A stretch of DNA of 64,000 bases from Tranquillimonas rosea (GCF_900111315.1 NZ_FOGU01000010.1:1-64000), one strand, 5' to 3'; shown: positions 16,957 to 26,281, counted from the stretch's first letter. The notes: generated from the letters alone by a model not told the origin. Numbers and translations: made by a program.

Positions 16957-17019
16957 GGGCAGGCGATCCTGCCCTGGTGAAACCAGAGACGGGGCGGCGA
17001 CGTCCCGCGCCGCCGCCCC
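16957..17019 (-). promoter_or_regulatory. paired stem-loops between the iron-sulfur and cytochrome b genes
   Basis: In the 114-base gap two perfect stems occur: GGGCAGG-CGAT-CCTGCCC (16957-16974) and GGGGCGGCG/CGCCGCCCC (16991-17019). Neither has a T-run, so mRNA processing or differential stability of the upstream catalytic-subunit message is more likely than termination. This is inference only. Confidence 0.4.
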
Positions 17020-17027
17020 CTGCTGGG

Positions 17028-17621
17028 TCAGTTGGCCTTCTGGTCGTAGGCGGTTCCCCACCCCCAGGCGCCCGAGCCGAAGCCGCGGGCGACCACGCGC
17101 TCGCGGTAGATGTCCGAGACGGTGTCGCCATCACCGGCGAGCAGCGCCTTGGTCGAGCACATCTCGGCGCAGATCGGCAGCTTGCCCTCGGCGATCCGGT
17201 TCCGGCCGTACTTCTGGAACTCGGCGGTGGAGTTGGTCTCTTCCGGGCCGCCGGCGCAGAAGGTGCACTTGTCCATCTTGCCGCGGCTGCCGAAGTTGCC
17301 GGCCTGCGGGTATTGCGGCGCGCCGAACGGGCAGGCGTAGAAGCAGTAGCCGCAGCCGATGCACAGGTCCTTCGAGTGCAGGACGATGCCTTCCTCGTTC
17401 TGGTAGAAGCAGTCCACCGGGCAGACCGCCATGCAGGGCGCGTCCGAGCAGTGCATGCAGGCGACCGAGATCGACCGCTCGCCGGGACTGCCGTCGTTGA
17501 TCGTCACGACGCGCCGGCGGTTGATGCCCCAAGGAACCTCGTGCTCGTTCTTGCACGCGGTGACGCAGGCGTTGCATTCGATGCAGCGTTCGGCGTCGCA
17601 GAGAAACTTCGCTCGTGCCAT
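17028..17621 (-). CDS. formate dehydrogenase iron-sulfur subunit (beta)
   Basis: A 197-residue electron-transfer subunit holding four [4Fe-4S] clusters. Cysteine groups are CIECNACVTAC, CMHCSDAPCMAVCP, CIGCGYCFYACP and CTFCAGG followed by CAEMC. There is no C-terminal transmembrane anchor, unlike E. coli FdnH/FdoH, so attachment must be through the cytochrome b subunit. It has no signal peptide and would be co-exported with the Tat-bearing catalytic subunit. It starts 16 bases after the catalytic subunit stop. Confidence 0.95.
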   Translation of the reverse strand: MARAKFLCDAERCIECNACVTACKNEHEVPWGINRRRVVTINDGSPGERSISVACMHCSDAPCMAVCPVDCFYQNEEGIVLHSKDLCIGCGYCFYACPFGAPQYPQAGNFGSRGKMDKCTFCAGGPEETNSTAEFQKYGRNRIAEGKLPICAEMCSTKALLAGDGDTVSDIYRERVVARGFGSGAWGWGTAYDQKAN

Positions 17622-17637
17622 TTTTCGTAATCCTCCC

Positions 17638-20619
17638 TTACGCGACGCTGATCCTGCAGAGAGTCGCCTTCGTCTCCTGCATCTGTGTCACGCTGTCATA
17701 GCCATAGGTCTGCGCGGTGTTGGACGACTCACCCAGCACATAGGGGTCGGCGCCCTCGGGGTACTTGTCGCGCAGGTTCTCGCCCTGCCACATGCCGCCG
17801 AAGTGGAACGGCATGAACACGACGCCCGCGTTGACCCGCGGGGTGACCATCGCCATCACCTTGACCCGGCCGCCCTCGGGGCTTTCGACCCAGACCATGT
17901 TGCCGTCCCGGACGCCGATATTGTTGGCGTCGCGTGGGTTGATCTCGACGAACATGTCCTGCTGCAGCTCGGCCAGCCACGGGTTCGACCGCGTCTCGTC
18001 GCCGCCGCCCTCGTATTCGACCAGACGGCCCGAGGTCAGGATGATCGGAAACTCCTCGGAGAAATCCTGCTCCTGGATCGAGGCGTACATGGTCGGGACG
18101 CGCCAGAACTTCTTGTCCTGGTAGGTCGGATAGTCCGCCACGAGGTCGCGCCGGTTCGAGTAGAGCGGCTCGCGGTGCAGCGGCACCGGGTCGGGGAAGG
18201 TCCAGACGACCGCGCGGGCCTTGGCATTGCCGTAGGGCGCGCAGCCATGGGCGATGGCGACCCGCTGGATGCCACCCGAGAGGTCGGTCTTCCAGTTCAC
18301 GCCGCCGACCTGGTCGGAATAGTCCGAGGGACGGTCGCCCTGTTGCGAGGTCTCGCCGACCTCTTCCTGGTTCGGCCGCGTGTCGGTAAAGCCCGAGACC
18401 CATTCGATCATCCGCCGCTCGTAGGGCGTGAGATCGCCGTCCCAGCCCATGTCGATCAGCATCTGCATCGTGAACTCGGGGTAGCCGTCCTCGATCTCGG
18501 ACCCGACGGGCGCGACGCCCTCGGCCAGGAGGTTGTCCCCCTCGTGCTCGACACCGAAGCGGGCGCGGAAGCCCATGCCGCCCTCTGCCACCGGCAGCGA
18601 CACGTCATAGAGGTTGGCCGAGCCCGGATGCTTCATCTCGGGCGTGCCCCAGCTCGGCCAGGGCAGGCCGTAGAAATCGCCGTCGGCCGGCCCGCCGAGC
18701 GCCCGCAGCGTGGTGCGGTCGAACGTGTGCTGGTTCTGCATGTGGGTGCGCATTCGCTCGGGACTCTGCCCGGTATAACCGATGGTCCACATGCCGCGGT
18801 TGAACTCGCGGGTAATGTCCTCGATCAGCGGCTCGTCGCCGTTCACCTCGATGTTGCGGAAGAGCCGGTCCGAGAAGCCGAACTTGTCCGCGAACAGTTT
18901 CATGATGGTGTGGTCGGTCTTGGCTTCGAACAGCGGATCGACGACCCGCTCGCGCCATTGCAGCGACCGGTTCGACGCAGTGACCGAGCCGTAGGTCTCG
19001 AACTGGGTGGCCGCCGGCAGCAGGTAGACGCCGTCGGTCCGGTCCTGCATCACCGCCGAGACGGTGGGATAGGGGTCCACCACGACCATGAGGTCGAGCT
19101 GTTCCATCGCCGTCTTCATCTCGGGCAGGCGGGTCTGCGAGTTCGGCGCGTGTCCCCAGAGAACCATCGCCCGCGTGTTCGCCGGCTGGTCCAGGTTCTC
19201 GGCATCCTCGAGCACGCCGTCGATCCAGCGAGAGACGGGAATCCCGGTCTCGTTGATCATCATGCGGTCCGAGCCGTCGGGGTTCGACCCCTCCATCACG
19301 GCGAAGCGGCCGCGCAGCCACTCCTCGTCCTCTTCCCAGACGCGGGCCCAGTGCCCCCAGGCGCCGTCGGACAGGCCGTAATATCCGGGCAGGGTGTCGG
19401 CCAGCACGCCGAGGTCGGTCGCGCCCTGCACGTTGTCATGGCCGCGGAAGATGTTCGTGCCGCCGCCCGCGGTGCCCATGTTGCCCAGGGCGAGCTGCAG
19501 GATGCAGTAGGCGCGGGTGTTGTTGTTGCCATTGGTGTGCTGCGTGCCGCCCATGCACCAGATGACCGTGCCCGGCCGGTTGTTGGCCAGCGTCCGCGCG
19601 ACCCGCTCGAGTTGCGAGCCCGGCGCGCCGGTAACACGCTCGACCTCTTCGGGGGTCCATTGCGCCACCTCCTCGCGGATCTGGTCCATCCCCCAGACGC
19701 GGGTGCGGATGAATTCCTGATCCTCCCACCCGTTCTCGAAGATGTGCCAGAGGATCCCCCAGACCAGCGCCACGTCGCTGCCCGGCCGGAACCGGACGAA
19801 TTCGTCGGCATGGGCAGCGGTGCGGGTGAAACGCGGGTCGCAGACGATCAGCGGCGCGTTATTCTGCTCCTTCGCCTTGAGCACGTGCAGCAGCGAGACG
19901 GGGTGCGCCTCGGCCGGGTTGCCGCCGATGATGAAGATCGCGCGGGAATTGTGGATGTCGTTGTAGGAGTTCGTCATGGCGCCGTAGCCCCATGTATTCG
20001 CGACCCCCGCAACCGTCGTCGAGTGGCAGATGCGTGCCTGGTGATCGACGTTGTTCGTGCCCCAGTAGGCCGCGAACTTGCGGAAGAGATAGGCCTGCTC
20101 GTTGTTGTGCTTGGCCGAGCCGAGCCAGTAGACGCTGTCAGGGCCGCTTTCCTCGCGGATCGCGAGCATCTGGTCGCCGATCTCGTTGATCGCCTGCTCC
20201 CAGCTGATCTTGACCCACTCGCCGCCTTCCTTCTTCATCGGATATTTCAGGCGGCGCTCGCCATGGGCATGCTCGCGGACCGACGCGCCCTTGGCGCAAT
20301 GCGCGCCCATGTTGAACGGGCTGTCCCAGCCGGGCTCCTGCCCGACCCAGACGCCGTTCGACACCTCGGCGATCACTGTGCAGCCGACCGAGCAGTGCGT
20401 GCAGACCGATTTGATGGTTTCGATGCTGCCGTCGACGGCCTCTTGCGCACTGGCCTGGGTGACGGTGCCGCCGACCGCGCCGATCGTGGCGAGACCGCCG
20501 ATGGCAAGACCGGAACCGCGCAGGAACCCGCGGCGGTCCAGTCCCGTTTCGCTATGAGTTGCTACAGGCCCGCCGCGCTGCGGACGTGTGGCCACCCTGT
20601 TGGACTTCTTCTTAAGCAT
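17638..20619 (-). CDS. formate dehydrogenase catalytic subunit (Mo/W-bis-MGD, Tat-exported)
   Basis: A 993-residue molybdopterin oxidoreductase oxidising formate to CO2. A twin-arginine signal sits at residues 28-36 (DRRGFLRGS). The N-terminal [4Fe-4S] cluster uses Cys73, Cys76, Cys80 and Cys108 (CTHCSVGC ... HCAKGAS). The active site is ICHSTTVAGVANTWG, with Cys198 in the metal-ligand position (selenocysteine in E. coli FdnG) and the adjacent His199. A C-terminal molydopterin-dinucleotide-binding domain follows (ILTSGRLVEYEGGGDETRSNPWLAELQQ). AGGAGT lies 8 bases before the start. With the beta and gamma subunits it forms a periplasm-facing, quinone-reducing respiratory formate dehydrogenase. 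Confidence 0.96.
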   Translation of the reverse strand: MLKKKSNRVATRPQRGGPVATHSETGLDRRGFLRGSGLAIGGLATIGAVGGTVTQASAQEAVDGSIETIKSVCTHCSVGCTVIAEVSNGVWVGQEPGWDSPFNMGAHCAKGASVREHAHGERRLKYPMKKEGGEWVKISWEQAINEIGDQMLAIREESGPDSVYWLGSAKHNNEQAYLFRKFAAYWGTNNVDHQARICHSTTVAGVANTWGYGAMTNSYNDIHNSRAIFIIGGNPAEAHPVSLLHVLKAKEQNNAPLIVCDPRFTRTAAHADEFVRFRPGSDVALVWGILWHIFENGWEDQEFIRTRVWGMDQIREEVAQWTPEEVERVTGAPGSQLERVARTLANNRPGTVIWCMGGTQHTNGNNNTRAYCILQLALGNMGTAGGGTNIFRGHDNVQGATDLGVLADTLPGYYGLSDGAWGHWARVWEEDEEWLRGRFAVMEGSNPDGSDRMMINETGIPVSRWIDGVLEDAENLDQPANTRAMVLWGHAPNSQTRLPEMKTAMEQLDLMVVVDPYPTVSAVMQDRTDGVYLLPAATQFETYGSVTASNRSLQWRERVVDPLFEAKTDHTIMKLFADKFGFSDRLFRNIEVNGDEPLIEDITREFNRGMWTIGYTGQSPERMRTHMQNQHTFDRTTLRALGGPADGDFYGLPWPSWGTPEMKHPGSANLYDVSLPVAEGGMGFRARFGVEHEGDNLLAEGVAPVGSEIEDGYPEFTMQMLIDMGWDGDLTPYERRMIEWVSGFTDTRPNQEEVGETSQQGDRPSDYSDQVGGVNWKTDLSGGIQRVAIAHGCAPYGNAKARAVVWTFPDPVPLHREPLYSNRRDLVADYPTYQDKKFWRVPTMYASIQEQDFSEEFPIILTSGRLVEYEGGGDETRSNPWLAELQQDMFVEINPRDANNIGVRDGNMVWVESPEGGRVKVMAMVTPRVNAGVVFMPFHFGGMWQGENLRDKYPEGADPYVLGESSNTAQTYGYDSVTQMQETKATLCRISVA

Positions 20620-20712
20620 GGAATGACTCCTGTTCTTGCCGCACCCCCGTTGGCCGGGGCTTGGCAGATGCCGGCGTTCGCGGCGCCGGCCGGACGAATG
20701 GCGGGAAAGGGC

Positions 20713-20901
20713 TCAGAAACGGGCGGTTTCGTAGAACGCGCGCGTGTGGGCCGTGTCCTGCATCTTGCCGTCGTCGACCGCGGCTGCCTGCGCTTCGGCC
20801 TTCGCGCCGGGAACCGCGATGGCGGCCGCCGCGGCCGGGGCCGAAACGGATGCAAGTTTCAGGAAGTCGCGGCGGCTCGCGGCTTTGTCGTTCTGGCTCA
20901 T
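20713..20901 (-). CDS. small twin-arginine protein of the formate dehydrogenase operon
   Basis: A 62-residue protein beginning MSQNDKAASRRDFLKLASVS, a textbook Tat signal (SRRDFLK). An Ala-rich hydrophobic core is followed by only about 27 residues of mature sequence ending TRAFYETARF. Such short Tat proteins are regularly found directly upstream of formate dehydrogenase catalytic genes (FdhX-like), and may be co-exported or act in maturation. The start at 20901 has GGGAGGA 7 bases upstream and puts RR at residues 10-11; a longer in-frame start would bury the signal. Confidence 0.82.
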   Translation of the reverse strand: MSQNDKAASRRDFLKLASVSAPAAAAAIAVPGAKAEAQAAAVDDGKMQDTAHTRAFYETARF

Positions 20902-20969
20902 CGGGTATCCTCCCTTTCGCTTGAATGTGGCCGTGGCCCGCATGGGCTGGCCTGATATGTGCCGACCGC

Positions 20970-21578
20970 TTATGCCGCGGTCATGCGGAACCCCTCACGT
21001 TCGATTTCCATGAACACCCGTCCGGCGGTGCCGATCGAGGCGTAAAAGACCGAGGCCTTGGCGGCCTCGAGGTCGGAAAAGAAGTGCTCGGCCCAGGGGC
21101 CGATATGACGGTTCCAGAAGACCTTCTGCGTCTCGAGGTCCGCGGGGACGCCGAAGCGGCCCAGGATCAGGCCCGCCATCATCTCCATCAGAGAGGCGAT
21201 GTTGTCCTCGGGTTCGAAGACGTTGGGGGCGCGGCTGATGCGTTGCGCCGCCATGTCGCTGCGCAGTATCGCGAGCGGCTTTTCGTTCAGGAAGCCGGTC
21301 AGGTAGTAGCTCGCATAGGGCAGAAGCTCGCCCCGGCCGAGGCCGATGAAGAGCTTGTTGAACTCGGTCTTCACCGCGCTTTCACTGGTCACCTTGGCCA
21401 CGCGCGACAGCGAGTCCATTGCCTGACCCAGCGCGCTCTCGTCGCCGGTGAGCGCGGCGGCGTGGCGCAGAAGATCGGCCTGCGGCGGATGCGCCAGCAT
21501 GAGCGCGAGAAAATCGTAGAGCTGCGCGCGCAGACGATCCTCTTCGGGGATGTCCGTGGGGGTCGCGGTCATGGTCAT
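20970..21578 (-). CDS. TorD/DmsD-family molybdoenzyme chaperone
   Basis: A 202-residue, mostly helical cytosolic chaperone of the TorD/DmsD/NarJ type. Visible family features are the N-terminal YDFLALMLAHPP, then EFNKLFIGLGRGELLPYASYYLTGFLNEKP and PEDNIASLMEMMAGLI (the EPEDHIA-type motif). It should bind the Tat signal of the catalytic subunit until the cofactor is loaded. It overlaps the DUF3306 gene upstream (ATGA at 21575-21578). Confidence 0.88.
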   Translation of the reverse strand: MTMTATPTDIPEEDRLRAQLYDFLALMLAHPPQADLLRHAAALTGDESALGQAMDSLSRVAKVTSESAVKTEFNKLFIGLGRGELLPYASYYLTGFLNEKPLAILRSDMAAQRISRAPNVFEPEDNIASLMEMMAGLILGRFGVPADLETQKVFWNRHIGPWAEHFFSDLEAAKASVFYASIGTAGRVFMEIEREGFRMTAA

Positions 21579-22150
21579 CCGTTCTGTCCCGAATTGCTGC
21601 TGTCGTCGAAGGCAAAGCGCATGCGCCGGCGCGGTGCGGGCGGTTCGGCGGATTCGGGCGCTTCGTCCGGTGTGTCCGTCTCTTCGGGCGCCGCCGCCAC
21701 GGCGACGTCCGGCTCCTCAGCGGCGGCGGGGACCGGCGGCTCTTCCGCGGCGTCCGGTTCCCGAGGCGCGGTCAGCCGTCGCGCCAGCCCTTCGCCGACG
21801 CGATAGGCGGTCTTGAGCGTCCCGGTGGCGACGCCGCCACCGGTATAGTCGTCGTCGTAGTCGTTCAGCCCGTCGACGCAGGCCAGGACCGGGTCCGACC
21901 GCCACAGCCGGCGCAGGGCGCGGCGGCGCAGACGCTCGGGGATCTCACGGGCCATGAACGCGGAGAAGTCGTCGCCCTTGGAGAGCGTCTCCGGCTCGGG
22001 CAGGCCGAACTGCTCGAGCAGTTCCTCGTCGGTCTTCTCCTCGAGATCGGCCTCCCGCGCCGCGTCCTCGGACCGGGCCCTGGCCGCAGCCTCGGCGGCC
22101 TCTTCCTCGGCGACGCGGGCGCGCCGTCGGGACCAGAAGTCGGCGCTCAT
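21575..22150 (-). CDS. DUF3306 domain protein
   Basis: A 191-residue protein of unknown function typical of alphaproteobacterial formate dehydrogenase loci. It opens with MSADFWSRRRARVAEEEAAE, a long charged alpha-helical, possibly coiled-coil stretch to about residue 40. The conserved core follows (SDFSAFMAR-like segment, IPERLRRRALRRLWRSDPVLACVDGLNDYDDDYT). The C-terminal 70 residues are Pro/Glu/Ala-rich and probably disordered. It overlaps DUF3305 upstream and TorD downstream by 4 bases each. An accessory role in dehydrogenase maturation is inferred from context only. Confidence 0.82.
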   Translation of the reverse strand: MSADFWSRRRARVAEEEAAEAAARARSEDAAREADLEEKTDEELLEQFGLPEPETLSKGDDFSAFMAREIPERLRRRALRRLWRSDPVLACVDGLNDYDDDYTGGGVATGTLKTAYRVGEGLARRLTAPREPDAAEEPPVPAAAEEPDVAVAAAPEETDTPDEAPESAEPPAPRRRMRFAFDDSSNSGQNG

Positions 22151-22707
22151 GGCATCCGCTCCCGGCTCGGGGCGCGGTAGACGTCGGACAACTGCCGCAC
22201 CCGCGGGTCGCCCTTGCCGGTTCCGGCGCCCTCCATGCGGGCGCGGTCGCGGCGGCGCTTCACGAAGGCCTCGTCTCGGTGATGCACATCGCAGAACTCG
22301 GCCACCAGGGCGACGAGCCCCTCGGGCATCGGCACGAGCTCGACCACCTCTTCGCCGCTATCCTGATAATCCTGCGACTCATAGGCCGAGGCGGTGACCT
22401 TGAAGACGTCGAGCGGACGCGCGCGCCGCCCTGTCGGGCGCATGATCACCGCCACGCTGGGCGTGCGCGACGACAGGGTGGTCAGATACGCCTCGGTGTC
22501 CGTGCGCCAGAGGTCCAGCGTCAGGGTGCGGGCGTGGAATTCGGTGACGTCGCCGTCGCGGCGCAGCTCCTGCCACTCGGCCGGCGCGGCGCCCGGTAGC
22601 ACGCCCACTGCACGCCAGTTCCAGGCTGCCCAACGGGTCACGCCTGGGCTCCGGCGGACGATCACGCCCAGCGGAATGGCAACGTGTCTGGCGGTCGTGT
22701 CGGTCAT
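22147..22707 (-). CDS. DUF3305 domain protein
   Basis: A 186-residue protein, first gene of the minus-strand formate dehydrogenase operon. Its core (IPLGVIVRRSPGVTRWAAWNWRAVGVLPGA ... LDLWRTDTEAYLTTLSSRTPSVAVIMR) matches DUF3305 as found beside DUF3306. The start MTDTTARHVAIPLG at 22707 has GGAGG close upstream; the longer in-frame start lies in the promoter region. Function unknown; nearly always associated with formate dehydrogenase. Confidence 0.82.
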   Translation of the reverse strand: MTDTTARHVAIPLGVIVRRSPGVTRWAAWNWRAVGVLPGAAPAEWQELRRDGDVTEFHARTLTLDLWRTDTEAYLTTLSSRTPSVAVIMRPTGRRARPLDVFKVTASAYESQDYQDSGEEVVELVPMPEGLVALVAEFCDVHHRDEAFVKRRRDRARMEGAGTGKGDPRVRQLSDVYRAPSRERMP

Positions 22708-22943
22708 TGTCCTCCGCGCGGCACGCGGTGCGGTGCCGCATTTCCTCCCGGCTCCAGTTTGCGGCGGCGCACCTCCGGAGTCCAAAGAATTTTTTCCACG
22801 TATGTACACAATCCTATCTGTCCCCTCTTGTCACGCGCCGTGTCACGTTCCACCGTTCCGCGCGGTGCGGCTTTACGTTCCACGGGAAGTGTGACTTCCT
22901 TGCGCGTCCCCCGCCGCACCGGCTCCGTGATCGAGAGGGATCA
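22708..22943. promoter_or_regulatory. divergent promoter region of the formate dehydrogenase locus
   Basis: A 236-base region between the divergent DUF3305 and ferredoxin-protein genes. It is locally AT-richer (AAGAATTTTTTCC near 22790, TATGTACACAATCC near 22801) and contains a direct repeat ACGTTCCAC at 22845-22853 and 22875-22883, spaced 30 bases (three helical turns). That spacing fits a pair of regulator sites controlling one or both directions. The factor is unknown. Confidence 0.45.
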
Positions 22944-24902
22944 ATGCCCAAAACCCTTTATGTCTGCGATTGCGAGCACTCGCAGAACGTGGACACGGCG
23001 GCGATCGAAGCCGCCACCGGACTCAGCTGCTCCAGGCTGCACACCGCCCTTTGCACCCGCGACCTCGACAAGGCCGAGGCCGCGATCGAAAGCGGCGAGG
23101 CGGTGATCGCCTGCCAGCAGGAACGCGCGACGTTCGAGGCGCTGGCCGAGGAACTGGGCCGCGAGGCCCCCGCATTTGTCGACATTCGCGACCGGGCCGG
23201 CTGGTCCGACGAGGGGGCAGACGCCGGGCCGAAACAGGCGGCGCTCGCCGCCGAGGCCGATCTGGCGGTGCCCTCGACCCGAAGCGTCGACGTCACGTCC
23301 GAGGGCCTGTGCCTGATCGCCGGCCCGGCCGAGGCGGCGGTGCAGGCGGCCGGGCAGCTTGCCGACATCCTCTCGGTGACCGTCCTGATCACCGACGACG
23401 GCGAGGTCCCGCTCGACCGGCGGTTCGACGTGGTGCGCGGCAGGTTGTCGCGCGTGACCGGCGCGCTGGGGGATTTCTCGGTCCGGATCGACGCGTTCCA
23501 GGAGCTGATCCCCGGCGGCCGCGGTGCGTTCGACTTCACCGCGCCGCGCGACGGGGCGAACTCGCAGTGCGACGTGCTGATGGACCTGACCGGTGACATC
23601 TCCAGGGTCACGGCCCCCGACAAGCGCGAGGGCTACGTCCGTGCCGACCCGCGGGACCCCAGCGGCATGACGGCGGCGATCCTGGCGGCCGGGCAGCTGA
23701 TCGGCACGTTCGAGAAGCCGCTCTATGTCCGCCTCACGGAGTCGCTCTGCGCCCATTCCCGCGCGCAGCAGACGGGTTGCACCCGCTGCCTCGACGCGTG
23801 CCCGACCGGGGCGATCACGCCGGACGGCGATCACGTCGCGGTCGATCCGATGATCTGCGCCGGCTGCGGCGCCTGCGCCGCGCTGTGCCCGTCCGGGGCG
23901 ATCAGCTATGACGATCCGCCGGCCGATCACCTGTTCCGCCGGCTCGAGACGCTGGGCCGCACGTATCGCAAGGCCGGCGGCGCGGCGCCGCGGCTTCTGG
24001 TGCACGACCAGACCTTCGGGCGCGAGATGATCGGCCTGGCGGCGCGGTTCGGGCGCGGTCTGCCGGCGGATGTGATACCCTTGGAGGTGACGGCGCTGGC
24101 GGGCTTCGGCCATGCCGAGATGCTGGCCGCGCTGGCCTGCGGCTTCGCCCGGATCGACCTTCTCCTGTCGCCGACGACCGAGCGCGAGGCGCCCGAGCGC
24201 GAGACCGGTCTGACGCGCGCCGTGGCCGGCGAGGCGTCGGTCCGCCTGCTGGAGCCGGCCGAGCCCGACGCGCTGTCCGACCAGCTTTACGGTGCCGGGG
24301 CGGATGCTCCGATCGGAACGCCGATCCTGCCGATGGGCTCGCGCCGCCAGGTGGCGCGCACCGCCGCCAAGAGCGTCGTCGGAGAGGTCGATCAGCCCCT
24401 GCCGCTGCCCGATGGCGCCCCCTATGGCGCGGTGCTGGTCGATACCGACGCCTGCACCCTCTGCCTCAGCTGCGTCGGCCTGTGCCCCTCGGGCGCGCTG
24501 GGCGACAATCCCGACAAGCCGCAGCTGCTGTTCCAGGAGGAGGCCTGCCTGCAATGCGGCATCTGCGCCAATGTCTGCCCCGAGGATGCGATCGCGCTCG
24601 AAACGCGCTTCGACCTGAGCGACGACGCCCTGTCGCAGCGCGTGCTGCACGAGGAAGAGCCATTCGCCTGCATCGAGTGCGGCGCGCTCTTCGGGGTGAA
24701 GTCGACGGTGGAGAAGATCACCGAGAAGCTCGCCGGCAAGCACGCGATGTTCGCCAATCCGCAGGCGGCGCGGATGATCCAGATGTGCGACGATTGCCGC
24801 GTGAACGCGCAGTACCACTCGCAGAACAACCCGTTCGCCGCCGGGGACCGGCCCAAGCCGCGGACCACCGACGACTATTATTCCGGCCGCAAGGATCACT
24901 GA
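22944..24902 (+). CDS. multi-[4Fe-4S] ferredoxin-type protein of the formate dehydrogenase locus
   Basis: A 652-residue cytosolic iron-sulfur protein. The N-terminus (MPKTLYVCDCEHSQ) and residues to about 260 form an unassigned domain. A ferredoxin pair follows, including CTRCLDACPTGAI and CAGCGACAALCPSGAI (about 275-325). A second pair (CTLCLSCVGLCPSGAL and CQCGICANVCPEDAI-like) lies near 495-550, then CIECGALFG and CDDCRVNAQY near the end. This architecture is common beside alphaproteobacterial formate dehydrogenases. Electron transfer or Fe-S delivery during assembly are both possible. The start at 22944 is preceded by GAGAGGGA; the long upstream extension crosses the divergent promoter and was rejected. 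Confidence 0.85.
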   Translation: MPKTLYVCDCEHSQNVDTAAIEAATGLSCSRLHTALCTRDLDKAEAAIESGEAVIACQQERATFEALAEELGREAPAFVDIRDRAGWSDEGADAGPKQAALAAEADLAVPSTRSVDVTSEGLCLIAGPAEAAVQAAGQLADILSVTVLITDDGEVPLDRRFDVVRGRLSRVTGALGDFSVRIDAFQELIPGGRGAFDFTAPRDGANSQCDVLMDLTGDISRVTAPDKREGYVRADPRDPSGMTAAILAAGQLIGTFEKPLYVRLTESLCAHSRAQQTGCTRCLDACPTGAITPDGDHVAVDPMICAGCGACAALCPSGAISYDDPPADHLFRRLETLGRTYRKAGGAAPRLLVHDQTFGREMIGLAARFGRGLPADVIPLEVTALAGFGHAEMLAALACGFARIDLLLSPTTEREAPERETGLTRAVAGEASVRLLEPAEPDALSDQLYGAGADAPIGTPILPMGSRRQVARTAAKSVVGEVDQPLPLPDGAPYGAVLVDTDACTLCLSCVGLCPSGALGDNPDKPQLLFQEEACLQCGICANVCPEDAIALETRFDLSDDALSQRVLHEEEPFACIECGALFGVKSTVEKITEKLAGKHAMFANPQAARMIQMCDDCRVNAQYHSQNNPFAAGDRPKPRTTDDYYSGRKDH

Positions 24903-25023
24903 CCGGCGGGCCCTGGCACCAAGGGGCGGCCCGGCGCGTTATCCGCTTGTCGGCGCCCGCCGCGTGGGTGCACACAGGCTGTGATCCGGCATGACCGGCC
25001 AAGAGATATCGGGGAGACCGAGG

Positions 25024-25215
25024 ATGGACGAAGACTTCAACATGTCGATGCGCAAGTTCCTCAAGCAGGTCGGCGTGACCTCGCAGCAGGCCATCGAGGA
25101 GGCGATGCGCGGCAAGGACACCGCGGGCAAGAGCTTTCCGGTGAAGGTCGTTCTGACCTGCGAGGATCTGGACCTGACCCACGAGGTCGAGGGCGAGATC
25201 AAGGGGCAGGCCTGA
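25024..25215 (+). CDS. DUF6494 family small protein
   Basis: A 63-residue protein: MDEDFNMSMRKFLKQVGVTS, QQAIEEAMR, then GKSFPVKVVLTCEDLDLTHEVEGEI. The pattern matches the short conserved family found between the ferredoxin-type protein and Mrp in formate dehydrogenase loci. No signal or membrane segment. The start at 25024 has GGGGAG 8 bases upstream; an in-frame ATG at 24991 lacks a good ribosome site. Likely an accessory factor; biochemical role unknown. Confidence 0.78.
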   Translation: MDEDFNMSMRKFLKQVGVTSQQAIEEAMRGKDTAGKSFPVKVVLTCEDLDLTHEVEGEIKGQA

Positions 25216-25216
25216 C

Positions 25217-26281
25217 GTGTCGGTGACCCGTGACGAAGTTCTCGATCTTCTCAAGAAGGTGACCGATCCGGTCGGCGGCAGCGACATCGTCGCCGCCGGA
25301 CTGGTCCGGGCGCTCAACGTCGAAGGCGGAGCGGTGCGCTTCGTGCTCGAGGTCGATCCCGCCAGGGCCGAAGACTACGAGCCCGTGCGCGCTGAGGCCG
25401 AGGCCAAGCTCAAGGGGCTGCGCGGCGTGACCACCGTCTCGGCGGTGATGACGGCCCACAGCAAGGAAGCGCCGCCGGACCTGAAGCCTCAGCGCAAGGC
25501 CGAGCCGGAGGGGCCGCAGAAGATCCCCGGTATCGACCGGATCATCGCGATCGCCAGCGGCAAGGGCGGCGTGGGCAAGTCCACGGTGTCGGCCAACCTC
25601 GCCTGTGCACTGGCGGCCGAGGGGCGCCGCGTCGGTCTGCTGGATGCGGATGTCTACGGGCCGTCGCAGCCGCGGATGCTGGGTGTCTCTGGGCGGCCGG
25701 CCAGCCCGGACGGCAAGACCATCCTGCCGATGCGGAACCACGGCGTCACGATGATGTCGATCGGGCTGATGACGAATGAAGGTCAGGCCGTCGTCTGGCG
25801 CGGGCCGATGCTGATGGGCGCCCTGCAGCAGATGCTGAACCAGGTGCAGTGGGGCGCGCTCGACGTGCTGCTCGTCGACCTGCCGCCGGGCACAGGCGAC
25901 GTGGCGATGACGCTGGCGCAGAAGGCCGACGTCTCGGGCGCGATCATCGTGTCGACGCCGCAGGACGTGGCGCTGCTGGACGCCCGCAAGGGCATCGACA
26001 TGTTCCAGCAGCTGAACGTGCCGATCCTCGGCATGATCGAGAACATGAGCACGCATATCTGCTCGAACTGCGGCCACGAAGAGCACGTCTTCGGCCACGG
26101 CGGCGTCGCGACCGAGGCCGAGAAGCTGGGCGTGCCGCTGCTGGCGGAGGTGCCGCTGGATCTGCAGATCCGGCTGGCCTCGGACGGCGGGGCGCCGATC
26201 GTGATGACGCAGCCCGAAAGCGCGCAGGCCCAGGCGTTCCGCACCGTGGCGCGCGACCTGGTGGCGGCGGGGCAGGCGTGA
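25217..26281 (+). CDS. apbC: Mrp/ApbC/NBP35-family Fe-S cluster carrier ATPase
   Basis: A 354-residue P-loop ATPase that binds and transfers [4Fe-4S] clusters. An N-terminal MIP18/DUF59-like domain (residues 1-85, EVLDLLKKVTDPVGGSDIV) precedes the deviant Walker A IASGKGGVGKSTVSANL. The PSQPRMLG switch and VDLPPGTGDVAMTL follow. The cluster-binding pair CSNC is present (THICSNCGHEEHVFG). It starts with GTG one base after the DUF6494 stop. Because the cluster already encodes Fe-S-rich subunits, this copy is probably dedicated to formate dehydrogenase. Confidence 0.92.
   Translation: MSVTRDEVLDLLKKVTDPVGGSDIVAAGLVRALNVEGGAVRFVLEVDPARAEDYEPVRAEAEAKLKGLRGVTTVSAVMTAHSKEAPPDLKPQRKAEPEGPQKIPGIDRIIAIASGKGGVGKSTVSANLACALAAEGRRVGLLDADVYGPSQPRMLGVSGRPASPDGKTILPMRNHGVTMMSIGLMTNEGQAVVWRGPMLMGALQQMLNQVQWGALDVLLVDLPPGTGDVAMTLAQKADVSGAIIVSTPQDVALLDARKGIDMFQQLNVPILGMIENMSTHICSNCGHEEHVFGHGGVATEAEKLGVPLLAEVPLDLQIRLASDGGAPIVMTQPESAQAQAFRTVARDLVAAGQA

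Noticed and set aside
17431-20955. A 1174-residue plus-strand open frame opposite the formate dehydrogenase catalytic subunit
   Set aside because: Antisense shadow of an unambiguous gene; no domain recognised.
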